Below, piece by piece: positions 45,656-56,022 of a stretch of 64,000 nt of DNA. The position numbers and the translations under genes were made by a program. Origin of the DNA: Palleronia sp. THAF1 (GTDB taxonomy: Bacteria > Pseudomonadota > Alphaproteobacteria > Rhodobacterales > Rhodobacteraceae); assembly GCF_009363795.1 (NCBI RefSeq), contig NZ_CP045420.1, positions 2,275,001 through 2,339,000 of the forward strand. The letters run 5' to 3'. The notes under the pieces are model-generated. The model made no database searches. It saw only the letters and a program-made list of their open reading frames with translations, and was not told the origin of the DNA. How positions within the stretch are numbered: position 1 is the first letter of the stretch; every line of letters begins with the position of its first letter.

Positions 45656-46129
45656 TTAGCCGATGTGTTTCGTCAGAAGATGCAGGTCAAACCACTGATC
45701 GAACTTGCGCCCGATCTGCGGCAGAACGCCGGTCTCGGTATAGCCACACGCCACGTGAAACGCGCGCCCGTCCGGGTTGGCGGACGAGACACCGGCCACC
45801 ATGACATGGCCGCCCTCTGCCGCTGCCTGCCGTTCCGCGTAGCGCAACAAAGCGCGCCCAATGCCCTGCCCGCGCGCATCAGTCGCAAGGTACAAGCTAT
45901 GTTCGAAACTGTGCGCGTAACCGGGACCGCTGCGGAACTGGCCGTATGTGATGAAGCCGCTGACGGTGCCACCGGGCGCGGTGACGAACGTGCGCCCCTG
46001 TGCGATGCGGTCCGCGATTTCTGCGTCAGTCTTCTCTGCGTTAGTGAAGGTCAGAGCCGTGTCGCGGATCACAACGTTCCAGATCGCGGCGATGGCCGGG
46101 GCGTCATCGACCCGCGCCGGGCGGATCAC
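45656..46129 (-). CDS. GNAT family N-acetyltransferase
   Basis: 157 residues. The acetyl-CoA motif A is seen as HSLYLATDARGQGIGRALL (R/QxxGxG/A), with GHVMVAGVSSANPDGRAFH and a C-terminal GYTETGVLPQIGRKFDQW that resembles phosphinothricin/L-methionine sulfoximine acetyltransferases. The substrate is probably an amino acid analogue or amine. Overlaps the VOC gene by four bases. Confidence 0.88.
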   Translation of the reverse strand: MIRPARVDDAPAIAAIWNVVIRDTALTFTNAEKTDAEIADRIAQGRTFVTAPGGTVSGFITYGQFRSGPGYAHSFEHSLYLATDARGQGIGRALLRYAERQAAAEGGHVMVAGVSSANPDGRAFHVACGYTETGVLPQIGRKFDQWFDLHLLTKHIG

Positions 46130-46746
46130 GCCAGACCGCCGCGAAGGACTTTCAGGCCAGTAGGGGTGACGATCTCTGCCGCGATCTCGGGTCGCTGACC
46201 GACTTCCAGCACTACGGAGTCGGTTCGGGCCAGGTCGGGCCAGGCCGCCTGTATGTCACCCATGCGCGGATGCGTCAGAATAAGCCGCTTGATCTTGCAA
46301 CCCTGCGGCTCCAGCCCGTCCTGCGCCCGCGCACCCCGCCACTGCAGCAAGGCGGGCAGCACACCGTCGAACGGCAGCGCGCCGGAGGGCGGGATCGCCA
46401 TGCGCCACGCCAGATCACCGCGAGACAGGTCGTGCACTTCGCCCATGCCCATCGGCGCCTCGGCCACCGCCCGGTCCATGTCGGCGGCGCTGGCGACCCA
46501 GTTGGTCAGCGCGGGCGCGCCAGAGCGATTGTCGAGATCGAACCACCGCGGTCGGTCCGGCGCGGGGGCGTCCGGGTCGATGGCGATGACCTCAAGGTAG
46601 GCGTCGCCAAGGGACAGAAGCCGATTGTGCGTGCCCATCAAGGGATGCTTGCCACCGGTTTGCAGGGGCACCCCTAGCGTCTCGGACACAGCAGCAGTTC
46701 CGGTGTCGAGGTCGGCGCAGGTCACGACGAGATGGTCGATTTTCAT
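46126..46746 (-). CDS. VOC family protein (glyoxalase-like)
   Basis: 206 residues from the ATG at 46746 (MKIDHLVVTCADLDTG); upstream codons in frame would run across the intergenic hairpin region. The domain (GKHPLMGTHNRLLSLGDAYL, VIAIDPDAP) belongs to the large glyoxalase-like VOC fold (Glyoxalase_3 type). Metal-dependent activity is possible but no substrate can be named. Translationally coupled to the GNAT gene downstream. Confidence 0.85.
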   Translation of the reverse strand: MKIDHLVVTCADLDTGTAAVSETLGVPLQTGGKHPLMGTHNRLLSLGDAYLEVIAIDPDAPAPDRPRWFDLDNRSGAPALTNWVASAADMDRAVAEAPMGMGEVHDLSRGDLAWRMAIPPSGALPFDGVLPALLQWRGARAQDGLEPQGCKIKRLILTHPRMGDIQAAWPDLARTDSVVLEVGQRPEIAAEIVTPTGLKVLRGGLA

Positions 46747-46824
46747 GGCACATGTCCTGTTGGGAGGCAGGGGCGGTATGAGGGCCGGCAAGGGCGTTGT
46801 AAACATTTGCCTTTTTAGCCCGGC

Positions 46825-46873
46825 TACGACTTTTTTTCGTAGCTGCAAAACCCAGCTACGAAAAAAAGTCGTA
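46825..46873. repeat. perfect 21-bp inverted repeat (hairpin) between methylmalonyl-CoA mutase and VOC gene
   Basis: TACGACTTTTTTTCGTAGCTG is repeated as its exact inverse complement across a 7-nt loop (CAAAACC); arms 46825-46845 and 46853-46873. Each arm holds a 7-base T or A run. It lies 33 bp downstream of the mutase stop, so it can act as a terminator on the minus strand, but its length and perfection exceed that of the other terminators in the window. Confidence 0.85.
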
Positions 46874-46905
46874 AATCGGGGCCAAAAGAAGTGAGGTTCC
46901 GCTCC

Positions 46906-49032
46906 CTACTCCGCAGCGTCGGCCCGGGCGCTGCGGATCAGGACCAGCACCTTGGCGGCTGCCTCGGGTATGTTCGTGCCCGGCCCGAACACCGCCGCGA
47001 CACCAGCCTCGCGCAGTACCTGGTAATCGCGGTGCGGGATGACCCCGCCGCAGATCACCAAGATGTCGCCAGCACCCTTGTCCTTCAGCGTCTGTATCAG
47101 CTTGGGCGCGTTGGTCAGGTGCCCCGCCGCCTGAGACGACAGACCGATGACATGCACGTCGTTGTCCACCGCGTCCTGCGCAGCTTCTTCCGGCGTTTGG
47201 AACAGCGGGCCCACGTCCACGTCGAACCCGATATCTGCAAAGGCCGTGGCGATCACCTTCGCCCCGCGGTCGTGCCCGTCCTGACCGACCTTGACGACCA
47301 GCATCCGGGGGCGACGGCCTTCTTCTTCGGCAAAGTCCTCCACGTCCTTCTGAATTTTCTCATAGCCCGCGTCGCCCTCATACGCGGCGCCATAGACACC
47401 CGACAAAGTTCGCACTTCCGCACGGTGACGCCCGAATACGTCCTCCAGCGCCATCGAGATTTCGCCCACCGTCGCCCGCGCACGCGCCGCTTCCACAGCC
47501 AACGCCAGCAGGTTGCCGTCGCCTTTTGCACCCTCGCGCAGGGCATTCAGCGCCGCCTCGCACGCGTCCGGGTCGCGCTCTGCCCGCAGGGTCTTCACTC
47601 GCTCGATCTGGCTGTCGCGCACACCAGCGTTGTCGATCACGCGGATATCAAGGTCATCCTCCTGCTCCAGCCGGAACTTGTTGACGCCGACGATCACTTC
47701 CTCGCCCCGGTCGATGCGCGCCTGCTTTGCGGCCGCCGCCTCCTCGATCCGCAGCTTGGGCATGCCGGACTCGACGGCCTTGGTCATGCCACCCAGCTCG
47801 TCCACTTCTGCCATCAGCTTGCGCGCCTTGTCGATCAGGTCCGCGGTCAGCTTTTCCACGTAGTAAGAGCCCGCCAGCGGATCGACGACATTGGTCACGC
47901 CCGTCTCGTTCTGCAGGATCAACTGCGTGTTCCGCGCGATGCGGGCCGAGAAATCCGTCGGCAGCGCGATCGCCTCGTCGAAGCTGTTGGTATGCAGCGA
48001 CTGGGTGCCGCCCAGCACAGCGCTCATCGCCTCATAGGCCGTGCGCACGACGTTGTTGTAGGGGTCTTGCTCGGCAAGGCTAACGCCCGAGGTCTGGCAA
48101 TGGGTCCGCAGCATCTTCGAGCGGTCGTCCTTCGCGCCCATCTCCGTCATGATCTCATGCCACAGGAACCGCGCGGCGCGCAGCTTGGCCGCCTCCATGA
48201 AGAAGTTCATGCCGATGGCGAAGAAGAACGACAGACGGCCCGCGAACTTGTCCACGTCCATGCCCCGCTCCATCGCGACGCGGACGTATTCGCGCCCGTC
48301 AGCCAGCGTGAACGCCAGTTCTTGCACCAGGTTCGCGCCCGCTTCCTGCATGTGATAGCCAGAGATGCTGATCGAATTGTACTTCGGCATCTCGCGCGCG
48401 GTGTAATCGATGATGTCTGCCACAATCCGCATCGAAGGCTCCGGCGGATAGATATACGTGTTGCGGACCATGAACTCCTTCAGAATGTCGTTCTGGATTG
48501 TGCCCGACAGCTTGGAGCGGTCCACGCCCTGCTCTTCGCCTGCCACGATGAAGGACGCCAGCACCGGGATAACCGCGCCGTTCATGGTCATCGAAACCGA
48601 GACCTGATCCAGCGGAATTCCGTCGAACAGCACCTTCATGTCCTCGACCGAGTCGATGGCCACACCCGCCTTGCCCACGTCGCCCTCGACGCGCTCGTGA
48701 TCCGAATCGTAGCCCCGGTGAGTCGCCAGATCGAAGGCGACCGACACACCCTGCTGTCCGGCGGCCAAGGCGCGACGGTAGAAGGCATTGGACTCTTCGG
48801 CGGTGGAAAAGCCCGCATACTGACGGATCGTCCAGGGGCGGCCCGCGTACATCGTCGCCTTCACGCCACGAGTGAACGGTGCCTCGCCGGGCATCGACCC
48901 CATATGATCGCCCTGCGCATCTTCTGACGTATGCACCGGGGCCACGTCGATCCCTTCGGCGGTGCGCCACGTCAGATCGTCCAGCGGTTTGCCGCGCAAT
49001 TCCTTCTCGGCGCGCTTTTTCCAATCGTCCAT
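46906..49032 (-). CDS. mcm: methylmalonyl-CoA mutase (alpha/catalytic, full-length)
   Basis: 708 residues. The ATG at 49032 is favoured because an AGGAGG sits six bases upstream (the ATG two codons before would be too close). The mutase TIM barrel has [29 protein letters not shown]-type and [12 protein letters not shown]; the cobalamin domain carries [14 protein letters not shown] with the B12-ligating His near residue 587 and the [10 protein letters not shown] loop. It interconverts (R)-methylmalonyl-CoA and succinyl-CoA, the last step of propionyl-CoA assimilation. pccA and pccB lie further upstream on the same strand. Confidence 0.97.
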   Translation of the reverse strand: MDDWKKRAEKELRGKPLDDLTWRTAEGIDVAPVHTSEDAQGDHMGSMPGEAPFTRGVKATMYAGRPWTIRQYAGFSTAEESNAFYRRALAAGQQGVSVAFDLATHRGYDSDHERVEGDVGKAGVAIDSVEDMKVLFDGIPLDQVSVSMTMNGAVIPVLASFIVAGEEQGVDRSKLSGTIQNDILKEFMVRNTYIYPPEPSMRIVADIIDYTAREMPKYNSISISGYHMQEAGANLVQELAFTLADGREYVRVAMERGMDVDKFAGRLSFFFAIGMNFFMEAAKLRAARFLWHEIMTEMGAKDDRSKMLRTHCQTSGVSLAEQDPYNNVVRTAYEAMSAVLGGTQSLHTNSFDEAIALPTDFSARIARNTQLILQNETGVTNVVDPLAGSYYVEKLTADLIDKARKLMAEVDELGGMTKAVESGMPKLRIEEAAAAKQARIDRGEEVIVGVNKFRLEQEDDLDIRVIDNAGVRDSQIERVKTLRAERDPDACEAALNALREGAKGDGNLLALAVEAARARATVGEISMALEDVFGRHRAEVRTLSGVYGAAYEGDAGYEKIQKDVEDFAEEEGRRPRMLVVKVGQDGHDRGAKVIATAFADIGFDVDVGPLFQTPEEAAQDAVDNDVHVIGLSSQAAGHLTNAPKLIQTLKDKGAGDILVICGGVIPHRDYQVLREAGVAAVFGPGTNIPEAAAKVLVLIRSARADAAE

Positions 49033-49124
49033 GACCATCCTCCTGTCAGCACACTTGCGGCATAGTGATCCGCGCAGGCGCTTTGCCTCTTCGTTTCAGC
49101 GTCTGTCGTGCATACATTCAAGTC

Positions 49125-49616
49125 ATGATAAACAGACGCAAGATTGTTACCGGCATGTCCCTACTCGCAATTCTGGGCGCTGTCCCGGTGTTAGCGCAAG
49201 AGGTTGGATTGCAAACGACGCCCGAACTGGATGCCGTGAACCGTTGGCGTGCCGATCCGGCAACCGTGTTCCGCGCCGACGAAGTAGACCTTGCGGACTT
49301 CAAGTGGATCGCTCGCCCCGTCGTCATCTTCGCAGAGGCACCGCAGCAGCCGGATTACCAAGAACAGATGGACCTGATCGCCGACCGCGCGCAGGATCTA
49401 GCGGATCGCGATGTCTTGGTGGTGGTCGATACCGACCCCGCCGCCTTCAGCGACTTGCGCCGCCAGTTGCGCCCACGTGGCTTCCAGTTCACACTTATCG
49501 GCAAGGATGGAGAGGTGAAGCTGCGCAAACCCTTCCCGTGGGACGTCCGCGAGATCACGCGCTCCATCGACAAGATGCCCATGCGCCAGCGTGAGATCAG
49601 AGAAGGCGGAAGTTGA
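49125..49616 (+). CDS. exported DUF4174-like protein
   Basis: 163 residues from the ATG at 49125. A signal peptide (KIVTGMSLLAILGAVPVLAQ) precedes a thioredoxin-like region: RPVVIFAEAPQQPDYQEQMD, DLADRDVLVVVDTDP, FTLIGKDGEVKLRKP and an IDKMPMRQREI C-terminus, the pattern I know as DUF4174. No CxxC is present, so redox chemistry is unlikely. Divergent from the mutase. Confidence 0.8.
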   Translation: MINRRKIVTGMSLLAILGAVPVLAQEVGLQTTPELDAVNRWRADPATVFRADEVDLADFKWIARPVVIFAEAPQQPDYQEQMDLIADRAQDLADRDVLVVVDTDPAAFSDLRRQLRPRGFQFTLIGKDGEVKLRKPFPWDVREITRSIDKMPMRQREIREGGS

Positions 49617-49628
49617 ACGCGGCGTTTA

Positions 49629-49657
49629 TTGATAACGAACACGTTACGACTTATATA
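49629..49657 (+). promoter_or_regulatory. sigma-70-type promoter before the 22-codon ORF
   Basis: TTGATA at 49629-49634 and TATATA at 49652-49657 are separated by 17 bases, a near-ideal housekeeping spacing in otherwise GC-rich DNA. Confidence 0.6.
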
Positions 49658-49685
49658 TTGTGCATAGGCCATGGAGGCGCTGACG

Positions 49686-49754
49686 ATGTCGCAGAACGAT
49701 GAAAAGCCGCGTATTCCGCTGACGGGTCGCAACGGCCCCCGTCCCAGCTACTGA
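49686..49754 (+). CDS. micro-ORF, 22 residues
   Basis: Encodes MSQNDEKPRIPLTGRNGPRP plus SY, from the ATG at 49686, which has GGAGG eight bases upstream; an upstream in-frame ATG at 49671 would overlap that ribosome site. A sigma-70-like promoter stands about 30 bp before it. The peptide is basic and Pro/Gly-rich with no hydrophobic segment. I do not know a family. It is either a real microprotein, a leader peptide, or the coding tail of a small RNA. Confidence 0.55.
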   Translation: MSQNDEKPRIPLTGRNGPRPSY

Positions 49755-49761
49755 TAGACGC

Positions 49762-50370
49762 CTAGGCCTTCTTCTTTCCGTAGGTGTCAATGATGCTTAG
49801 CGCCTCATTTCCATATTCGATCAGTCTGATCTTTATCGCGAACAGATCACCATAAATGACCGCGCGTCGCTGCGCATCCATCCGACGAAAACCTGCGCCC
49901 CGCATATCTTCGACCAATGCATCATGTGCCGCCAGCTGGCTATAATAACGCACAACCGGGTCGATGGTGACACGCGGCAGAACGCTGATCTCTGACAAGA
50001 TCGTCTGGAACACTACATCGTTGCGTTCGCGCGGGACGAAAGGCACGAAGTCTTCCACTATGATCTTGTCCAAGACAGGCTCTGCGAAATCACGCAGTTT
50101 TTCGGGAGTCTCCAGGTTCGCAAGGTTGTGCTTTATCTCGGCATAGAGCGCGCGATGCACGTCCCTCAGTCGCTCGACCCGTCCCAGATGCGCGCTGAGT
50201 TCGCGCAAGGCGAACCCCGCGACCCATCCCAGCGCCACCACGACCGCAGCGACGAGCGCCTGTTGAACACGTTCGTTCGTCAGGTCGAGCGGCAAGAGAA
50301 CAAGCAGGCCGATGGCAACCAGTACGACCGCAGCAAGGGTCGCAAGGATGATCCACAGCCGCGCTTGCAC
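49762..50370 (-). CDS. two-TM hypothetical protein
   Basis: 202 residues. Two hydrophobic helices (about 5-28 and 38-55) then a soluble helical domain (RLRDVHRALYAEIKHNLANLE, SEISVLPRVTIDPVVRYYSQ). I do not recognise a family. It begins one base after the pccA stop on the same strand, so it is probably co-transcribed with it. Confidence 0.75.
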   Translation of the reverse strand: MQARLWIILATLAAVVLVAIGLLVLLPLDLTNERVQQALVAAVVVALGWVAGFALRELSAHLGRVERLRDVHRALYAEIKHNLANLETPEKLRDFAEPVLDKIIVEDFVPFVPRERNDVVFQTILSEISVLPRVTIDPVVRYYSQLAAHDALVEDMRGAGFRRMDAQRRAVIYGDLFAIKIRLIEYGNEALSIIDTYGKKKA

Positions 50371-50371
50371 C

Positions 50372-52420
50372 CTATTCGAACTCCATGATCACCTCGTCCA
50401 CGGCAAGGCTGTCGCCCTCGCCCGCGTTCACGACAGACACGATGCCCTTGCGTTCGGCGCGCAGGATGTTCTCCATCTTCATCGCCTCGATGGTGCACAG
50501 AGGTTGGCCCTGCTGGACCTCGTCGCCTTCGGACACGTGCAGCTTCACGACCAGACCCGGCATGGGGCACAGAAGCAGCTTGGAGGTGTCCGCCTCCTCC
50601 TTCTCCAGCATCAGGCGCGCCAATTCGGCCTGTCGGGGGCTGAAGACCCTGACGACCATATCGGCCCCGCGCGTTCGCAGGCGGTAGCCGCCCGTGGCGC
50701 GCCCGACCTTCAACACCAAAGGCGTGCCGTCCACGTCGAGCACCGCCAGCGGCTGGCCCGGCATCCAGTCGGACGTGATGCGATGCGTCGCGCCATTCTC
50801 CAGACGCACGGTCGCGCCTTCGCGGTCGGCGTCGATGGTCAAAGGTATCTCTTGCCCCTGCACCACGACGACCCACTCGCTACCGACACGGCGCTCGTGG
50901 TTGTCCATCCGACCGGAAATGCGCGTGCGCCGAATCTCTGCCACACGGTTCATCGCCGCCGCCGCCGCCGCCACACGGGTCAGGTCGGCGTCGGGCAGCG
51001 TGACTCCTTCGAACCCGTCGGGGTATTCTTCTTCGATGAAGGCGGTCGTCATGTTGCCGCTGGTGAACTTCGGATGGTCCATCACCGCCGACAGGAACGG
51101 CAGGTTGTGACCGATCCCCTCCAGTTCGAATCGATCCAGAGCCAGCCGCATACCTTCGATGGCCGTGTCGCGATCCGGACCCCAGGTGCACAGTTTGGCG
51201 ATCATCGGATCGTAATACATGCTGATCTCGCCGCCCTCATAGACGCCGGTATCGTTGCGCACCGCAGTCTCGCCCGTGTGCGCACCAGTCTCATGCCATT
51301 TGCCATTCTCGGCCAGCGGTCCCGCCGCCACCTCTGACGGGGGCCGATACCGCGTCAAACGACCGATGGAGGGCAGGAACCCGCGATAGGGATCCTCTGC
51401 ATAAAGCCGCGACTCCATCGCCCAGCCGGTCAGCGTCACATCGTCCTGCGCCAACGCCAGCTTTTCGCCAGCCGCCACGCGGATCATCTGCTCGACCAGA
51501 TCGACGCCGGTGATCAGCTCCGTCACAGGGTGTTCGACCTGCAGGCGGGTGTTCATCTCCAGGAAATAGAAGTTACGGTCACCGTCCACGATGAACTCGA
51601 CCGTCCCGGCGCTGGTGTAGCCCACGGCCTGTGCCAGTGCGACGGACTGCTCGCCCATGGCCTTGCGCGTTGCCTCGTCAAGGAACGGCGACGGCGCCTC
51701 TTCGATGACCTTCTGGTTGCGGCGCTGGATAGAACACTCACGCTCGCCCAGATACAGGCAGGTGCCGTGCTGATCGGCGAGCACCTGGATTTCGATGTGC
51801 CGCGGCTGGGTGACGAACTTTTCGATGAAGATGCGATCATCGCCGAAGCTGTTGGCGGCCTCGTTCTTGGAAGACTGGAAGCCCTCGCGCGCCTCGTCGT
51901 TGTCCCAAGCGATCCGCATGCCCTTGCCGCCGCCGCCAGCACTGGCCTTGATCATCACGGGATAGCCGATTTCAGACGCGATCTTCGCGGCCTCGTCGGC
52001 ATCCTCGATCAATCCCATATGGCCCGGCACGGTCGAGACGTTGGCCTCCTGCGCCAGCTTCTTGGAGGTGATCTTGTCGCCCATCGCCTCGATCGCGTTC
52101 TGCGGCGGGCCGATGAAGGCGACGCCCGCCTTGGCCAGCGCTTCGGCGAACTTCGGGTTTTCAGACAGGAAGCCATACCCCGGATGCACGGCCTCTGCCC
52201 CGGTCTGGCGCAGAGCCTCCATGATCTTGTCGATCACGATGTAGGACTGGTTGGCCTGGGCGGGGCCGATGTGCACGGCTTCGTCGGCCATGCGCACGTG
52301 CAACGCGTTGCGGTCTGCGTCGGAATAGACGGCGACGGTGGCAATCCCCATACGGCGCGCGGTCTTTATGACCCGGCAGGCAATTTCGCCCCGGTTCGCG
52401 ATCAGGATCTTCTTGAACAT
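50372..52420 (-). CDS. pccA: propionyl-CoA carboxylase biotin-containing alpha subunit
   Basis: 682-residue class protein: biotin carboxylase (MFKKILIANRGEIACRV, ASAGGGGKGMRIAW, MNTRLQVEHPVTELITGVD), a BT linker, and a C-terminal biotinyl domain with EAMKMEN. Start at 52420 is supported by the conserved MFKKILIANRG and by TGATG overlap with the preceding lipoprotein gene. With pccB it converts propionyl-CoA to (S)-methylmalonyl-CoA. The length and BT region favour propionyl-CoA over acetyl-CoA carboxylase. Confidence 0.95.
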   Translation of the reverse strand: MFKKILIANRGEIACRVIKTARRMGIATVAVYSDADRNALHVRMADEAVHIGPAQANQSYIVIDKIMEALRQTGAEAVHPGYGFLSENPKFAEALAKAGVAFIGPPQNAIEAMGDKITSKKLAQEANVSTVPGHMGLIEDADEAAKIASEIGYPVMIKASAGGGGKGMRIAWDNDEAREGFQSSKNEAANSFGDDRIFIEKFVTQPRHIEIQVLADQHGTCLYLGERECSIQRRNQKVIEEAPSPFLDEATRKAMGEQSVALAQAVGYTSAGTVEFIVDGDRNFYFLEMNTRLQVEHPVTELITGVDLVEQMIRVAAGEKLALAQDDVTLTGWAMESRLYAEDPYRGFLPSIGRLTRYRPPSEVAAGPLAENGKWHETGAHTGETAVRNDTGVYEGGEISMYYDPMIAKLCTWGPDRDTAIEGMRLALDRFELEGIGHNLPFLSAVMDHPKFTSGNMTTAFIEEEYPDGFEGVTLPDADLTRVAAAAAAMNRVAEIRRTRISGRMDNHERRVGSEWVVVVQGQEIPLTIDADREGATVRLENGATHRITSDWMPGQPLAVLDVDGTPLVLKVGRATGGYRLRTRGADMVVRVFSPRQAELARLMLEKEEADTSKLLLCPMPGLVVKLHVSEGDEVQQGQPLCTIEAMKMENILRAERKGIVSVVNAGEGDSLAVDEVIMEFE

Positions 52421-52626
52421 CAGAAGTCTGCCGTATCGCCGGGCGTGCGGTTCACGACGGGGCCGGGGTTGGCGCACAACTCGGGCACAACGCCCATACA
52501 GGGATCGCCCGGCTCGAACTGGGGACCACTTCCGCCAGCCGACGGCATCGTCGTTGCCGTCGGGGCGCACCCCGCGATCGTTGCCACAAGGATCGCAGCC
52601 AAAGCCGCTTGCCAGATACCAGTCAT
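52420..52626 (-). CDS. small lipoprotein upstream of pccA
   Basis: 68 residues. Start at the ATG at 52626 with GGAGGG five bases upstream. Lipobox IAGC (TGIWQAALAAILVATIAGC), then a short Pro/Gly/Cys-containing mature part (GDPCMGVVPELCANPGPV). Its stop overlaps pccA's ATG (TGATG), so it is coupled to pccA. No known family. Confidence 0.7.
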   Translation of the reverse strand: MTGIWQAALAAILVATIAGCAPTATTMPSAGGSGPQFEPGDPCMGVVPELCANPGPVVNRTPGDTADF

Positions 52627-52726
52627 GCCATCCCTCCAATTTTCAGGAAGGAATGCCACTTTTTATCGGGAATGCACAATCCTTAGCGACGAAGATTGCG
52701 GTAACGGGGTGATTTTGGACGCTCGC

Positions 52727-52915
52727 TTACACGTCGTCGCTGAGCGCGCCGACCGCGGCACCGGCGGCAGCACCGGCCACGGGCTCATCCAGCAACACTT
52801 CACCAGCAAGGCCACCACCGACGGCGCCCGTGCCAGCACGCTCGAGATCGGTGTTTCCGCAGGCAGCAAGGCCAGTGAAGGCGGCAAGGCCGAGGATAAT
52901 TGCAGTCTTGGTCAT
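52727..52915 (-). CDS. small lipoprotein with glycine-zipper-like stretch
   Basis: 62 residues. MTKTAIILGLAAFTGLAAC is a lipoprotein signal; the mature part is AGTGAVGGGLAGEVLLDEP and AGAAAGAAVGALSDDV, a Gly/Ala-rich zipper typical of small membrane-associated proteins. Function unknown. Confidence 0.7.
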   Translation of the reverse strand: MTKTAIILGLAAFTGLAACGNTDLERAGTGAVGGGLAGEVLLDEPVAGAAAGAAVGALSDDV

Positions 52916-53021
52916 GTTAACGTATCCTAATGATTACCGACTCCCAAAACAGTGACCGCGCAGAGGTTCCAATCTGTGTCGGTACAGCTGCTCAGTCGGC
53001 GAGATTGCATGACCGCGAACG

Positions 53022-53051
53022 AAAAGATGGCCCGGCGGGGACCGGGCCATC
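53022..53051 (-). terminator. rho-independent terminator for the minus-strand gene ending at 53205
   Basis: Read on the minus strand, GATGGCCCGG - TCCCCG - CCGGGCCATC is followed by TTTTC. The remainder of 52916-53204 shows no gene. Confidence 0.75.
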
Positions 53052-53204
53052 AGGGGAAGGGTAAACGGTATGCTGACCCACAAAGTTGCGAGCCATGCAT
53101 CAGTGCTGTCCGGAAACGATAAGCCGTGCAATACCGACGCGCAGCAAATCCCACTTTGGGCCAAGGGGTGCCGATCACGGTGCAGTCTTCGGCGAAATCC
53201 CGCG

Positions 53205-53552
53205 CTAGTCTGCGAAGATCGTGGGGAAGGACGCGCGGGCCGCGGCCTCATCGACGCGCAGCAGCGCCTCATAGTCCGCAGGGTCGAACGGATCGTCGAC
53301 CGCGACGACCTCCCGCTTGAACAGGAACGAAAGACGCCCGGCATCAAGATTGCCGCGCTCGAACGGGTCGAACCCGAAATGGTCGATCAGCGCATAGAGG
53401 AACTCTTCATCCGCCTGCTTGTCGGTGGCGCGGCGGTCGCGATAGCGCTCTCTGACCGTCAGGGGCGTGGCCCCCTTGGGATTGGCGCGTCGAACTGTGA
53501 ATTGAAGGTCGGTGCCGGGCAGTCGGCCCGGAAAACCCCGGTGTTTCAGCAT
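53205..53552 (-). CDS. hypothetical protein
   Basis: 115 residues, charged, no signal peptide or TM helix. It contains LTVRERYRDRRATDKQADEE and YALIDHFGFDPFERGNLDAG. No family recognised. It lies between the pcc subunit genes on the same strand and ends before a terminator. Confidence 0.65.
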   Translation of the reverse strand: MLKHRGFPGRLPGTDLQFTVRRANPKGATPLTVRERYRDRRATDKQADEEFLYALIDHFGFDPFERGNLDAGRLSFLFKREVVAVDDPFDPADYEALLRVDEAAARASFPTIFAD

Positions 53553-53611
53553 CTTGGCTTAACCTCGGGCGTATGGTGCGGGCCGCCGGAAGACCGCCCG
53601 CGCCAGGTAAC

Positions 53612-53749
53612 TCAGAACTTCGAGAAGGTCGGCTCTGCGACGATCGGGGCCGGGGGAGCGGTCACGACGACCTCTTCCTGGCGGTTGCCGCAAGCGGCGA
53701 CGAAGGACACGAGCGCAAAGCCCATGACGATTTTGAAGGTGTTGGACAT
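53612..53749 (-). CDS. tiny lipoprotein
   Basis: 45 residues from the ATG at 53749 (MSNTFKIVMGFALVSFVAAC, lipobox VAAC), or three codons earlier. The mature part is only about 26 residues (RQEEVVVTAPPAPIVAEP). Unknown role; entericidin-like only in size. Confidence 0.6.
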   Translation of the reverse strand: MSNTFKIVMGFALVSFVAACGNRQEEVVVTAPPAPIVAEPTFSKF

Positions 53750-53893
53750 CAGTGTCTCCATAAGGTCGGGCGCATTTCGCGTCCCATGTTCCATGAACCG
53801 CTCACCCGCGACTCTGCTGCCCTGTTACCGCATCGGAAACGCAGTGTGTAGATGGTTCTGACGCAGGTTTTCGCAATGCGTTGCGCGACTGCG

Positions 53894-54279
53894 TCAGAAA
53901 TCACGCCACAGGCAGTCCGTGCCTTGCGGCGTATAGGCTTCGAAGAACTGGACAGCCTCGGGATCGGTCGCACCGAAGGGCACGGGGCGGTCCGCCAATG
54001 TGATCACGATGGCCTCGGGCCGCGGCTCTGCCGTCTCGACCCGCGGCAACGCGTAGGACACGCACAGGTGGGCCATGTCGGCTTCCGTGGTTACATAGTC
54101 CCGATCCGGGGTCAGCGACGGCGACACGAAGCGGTAGCGATGCGCGATCCCCATCCCCGGCGCGTCAGTGATGACATCGAGGAACTGCGCCTCGATGCCG
54201 GATGGCAGGGCGATGGTGTCGGCGGCGGCGCAAGTGCCCGACGCGGAAACCGCGACGATAGGAATGACACGCAGAAGGC

Positions 54280-54283
<4 letters not shown>
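53894..54283 (-). CDS. exported hypothetical protein (DUF6497-like)
   Basis: 129 residues from the ATG at 54283, which overlaps the pccB stop (ATGA). N-terminal signal ([19 protein letters not shown]). The body has [20 protein letters not shown] and a C-terminal [13 protein letters not shown] connect it tentatively with the DUF6497 family of Rhodobacteraceae; function unknown. Co-translated with pccB. Confidence 0.7.
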
Positions 54284-55812
<1,529 letters not shown>

Positions 55813-56022
55813 CGCGCGTTCCTTCGTTTCGTCACAGGGCGTTGTGACGCAACTTATAGCCGTATCCGCCCGTGAGAAAGCCGAAACAGCCACGGGCGGC
55901 GATCGTCTTGGAACAACCTGGGTATTGCGAGGTAACCAAAATAAGACAGGCGGCGTTACAAAAGGCAGTTGAAACCGCTCCTACTTCCAACCAGCTCTGA
56001 CCACACGACAGGAGAACAATAC

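Noticed and set aside
46891-48927. 678-codon plus-strand open frame opposite the methylmalonyl-CoA mutase gene
   Set aside because: It is the antisense shadow of a clear conserved gene in GC-rich DNA; the translation is His/Arg-rich without domain features.
51530-52930. 466-codon plus-strand open frame opposite pccA
   Set aside because: Antisense shadow; the minus-strand gene shows full biotin carboxylase motifs.
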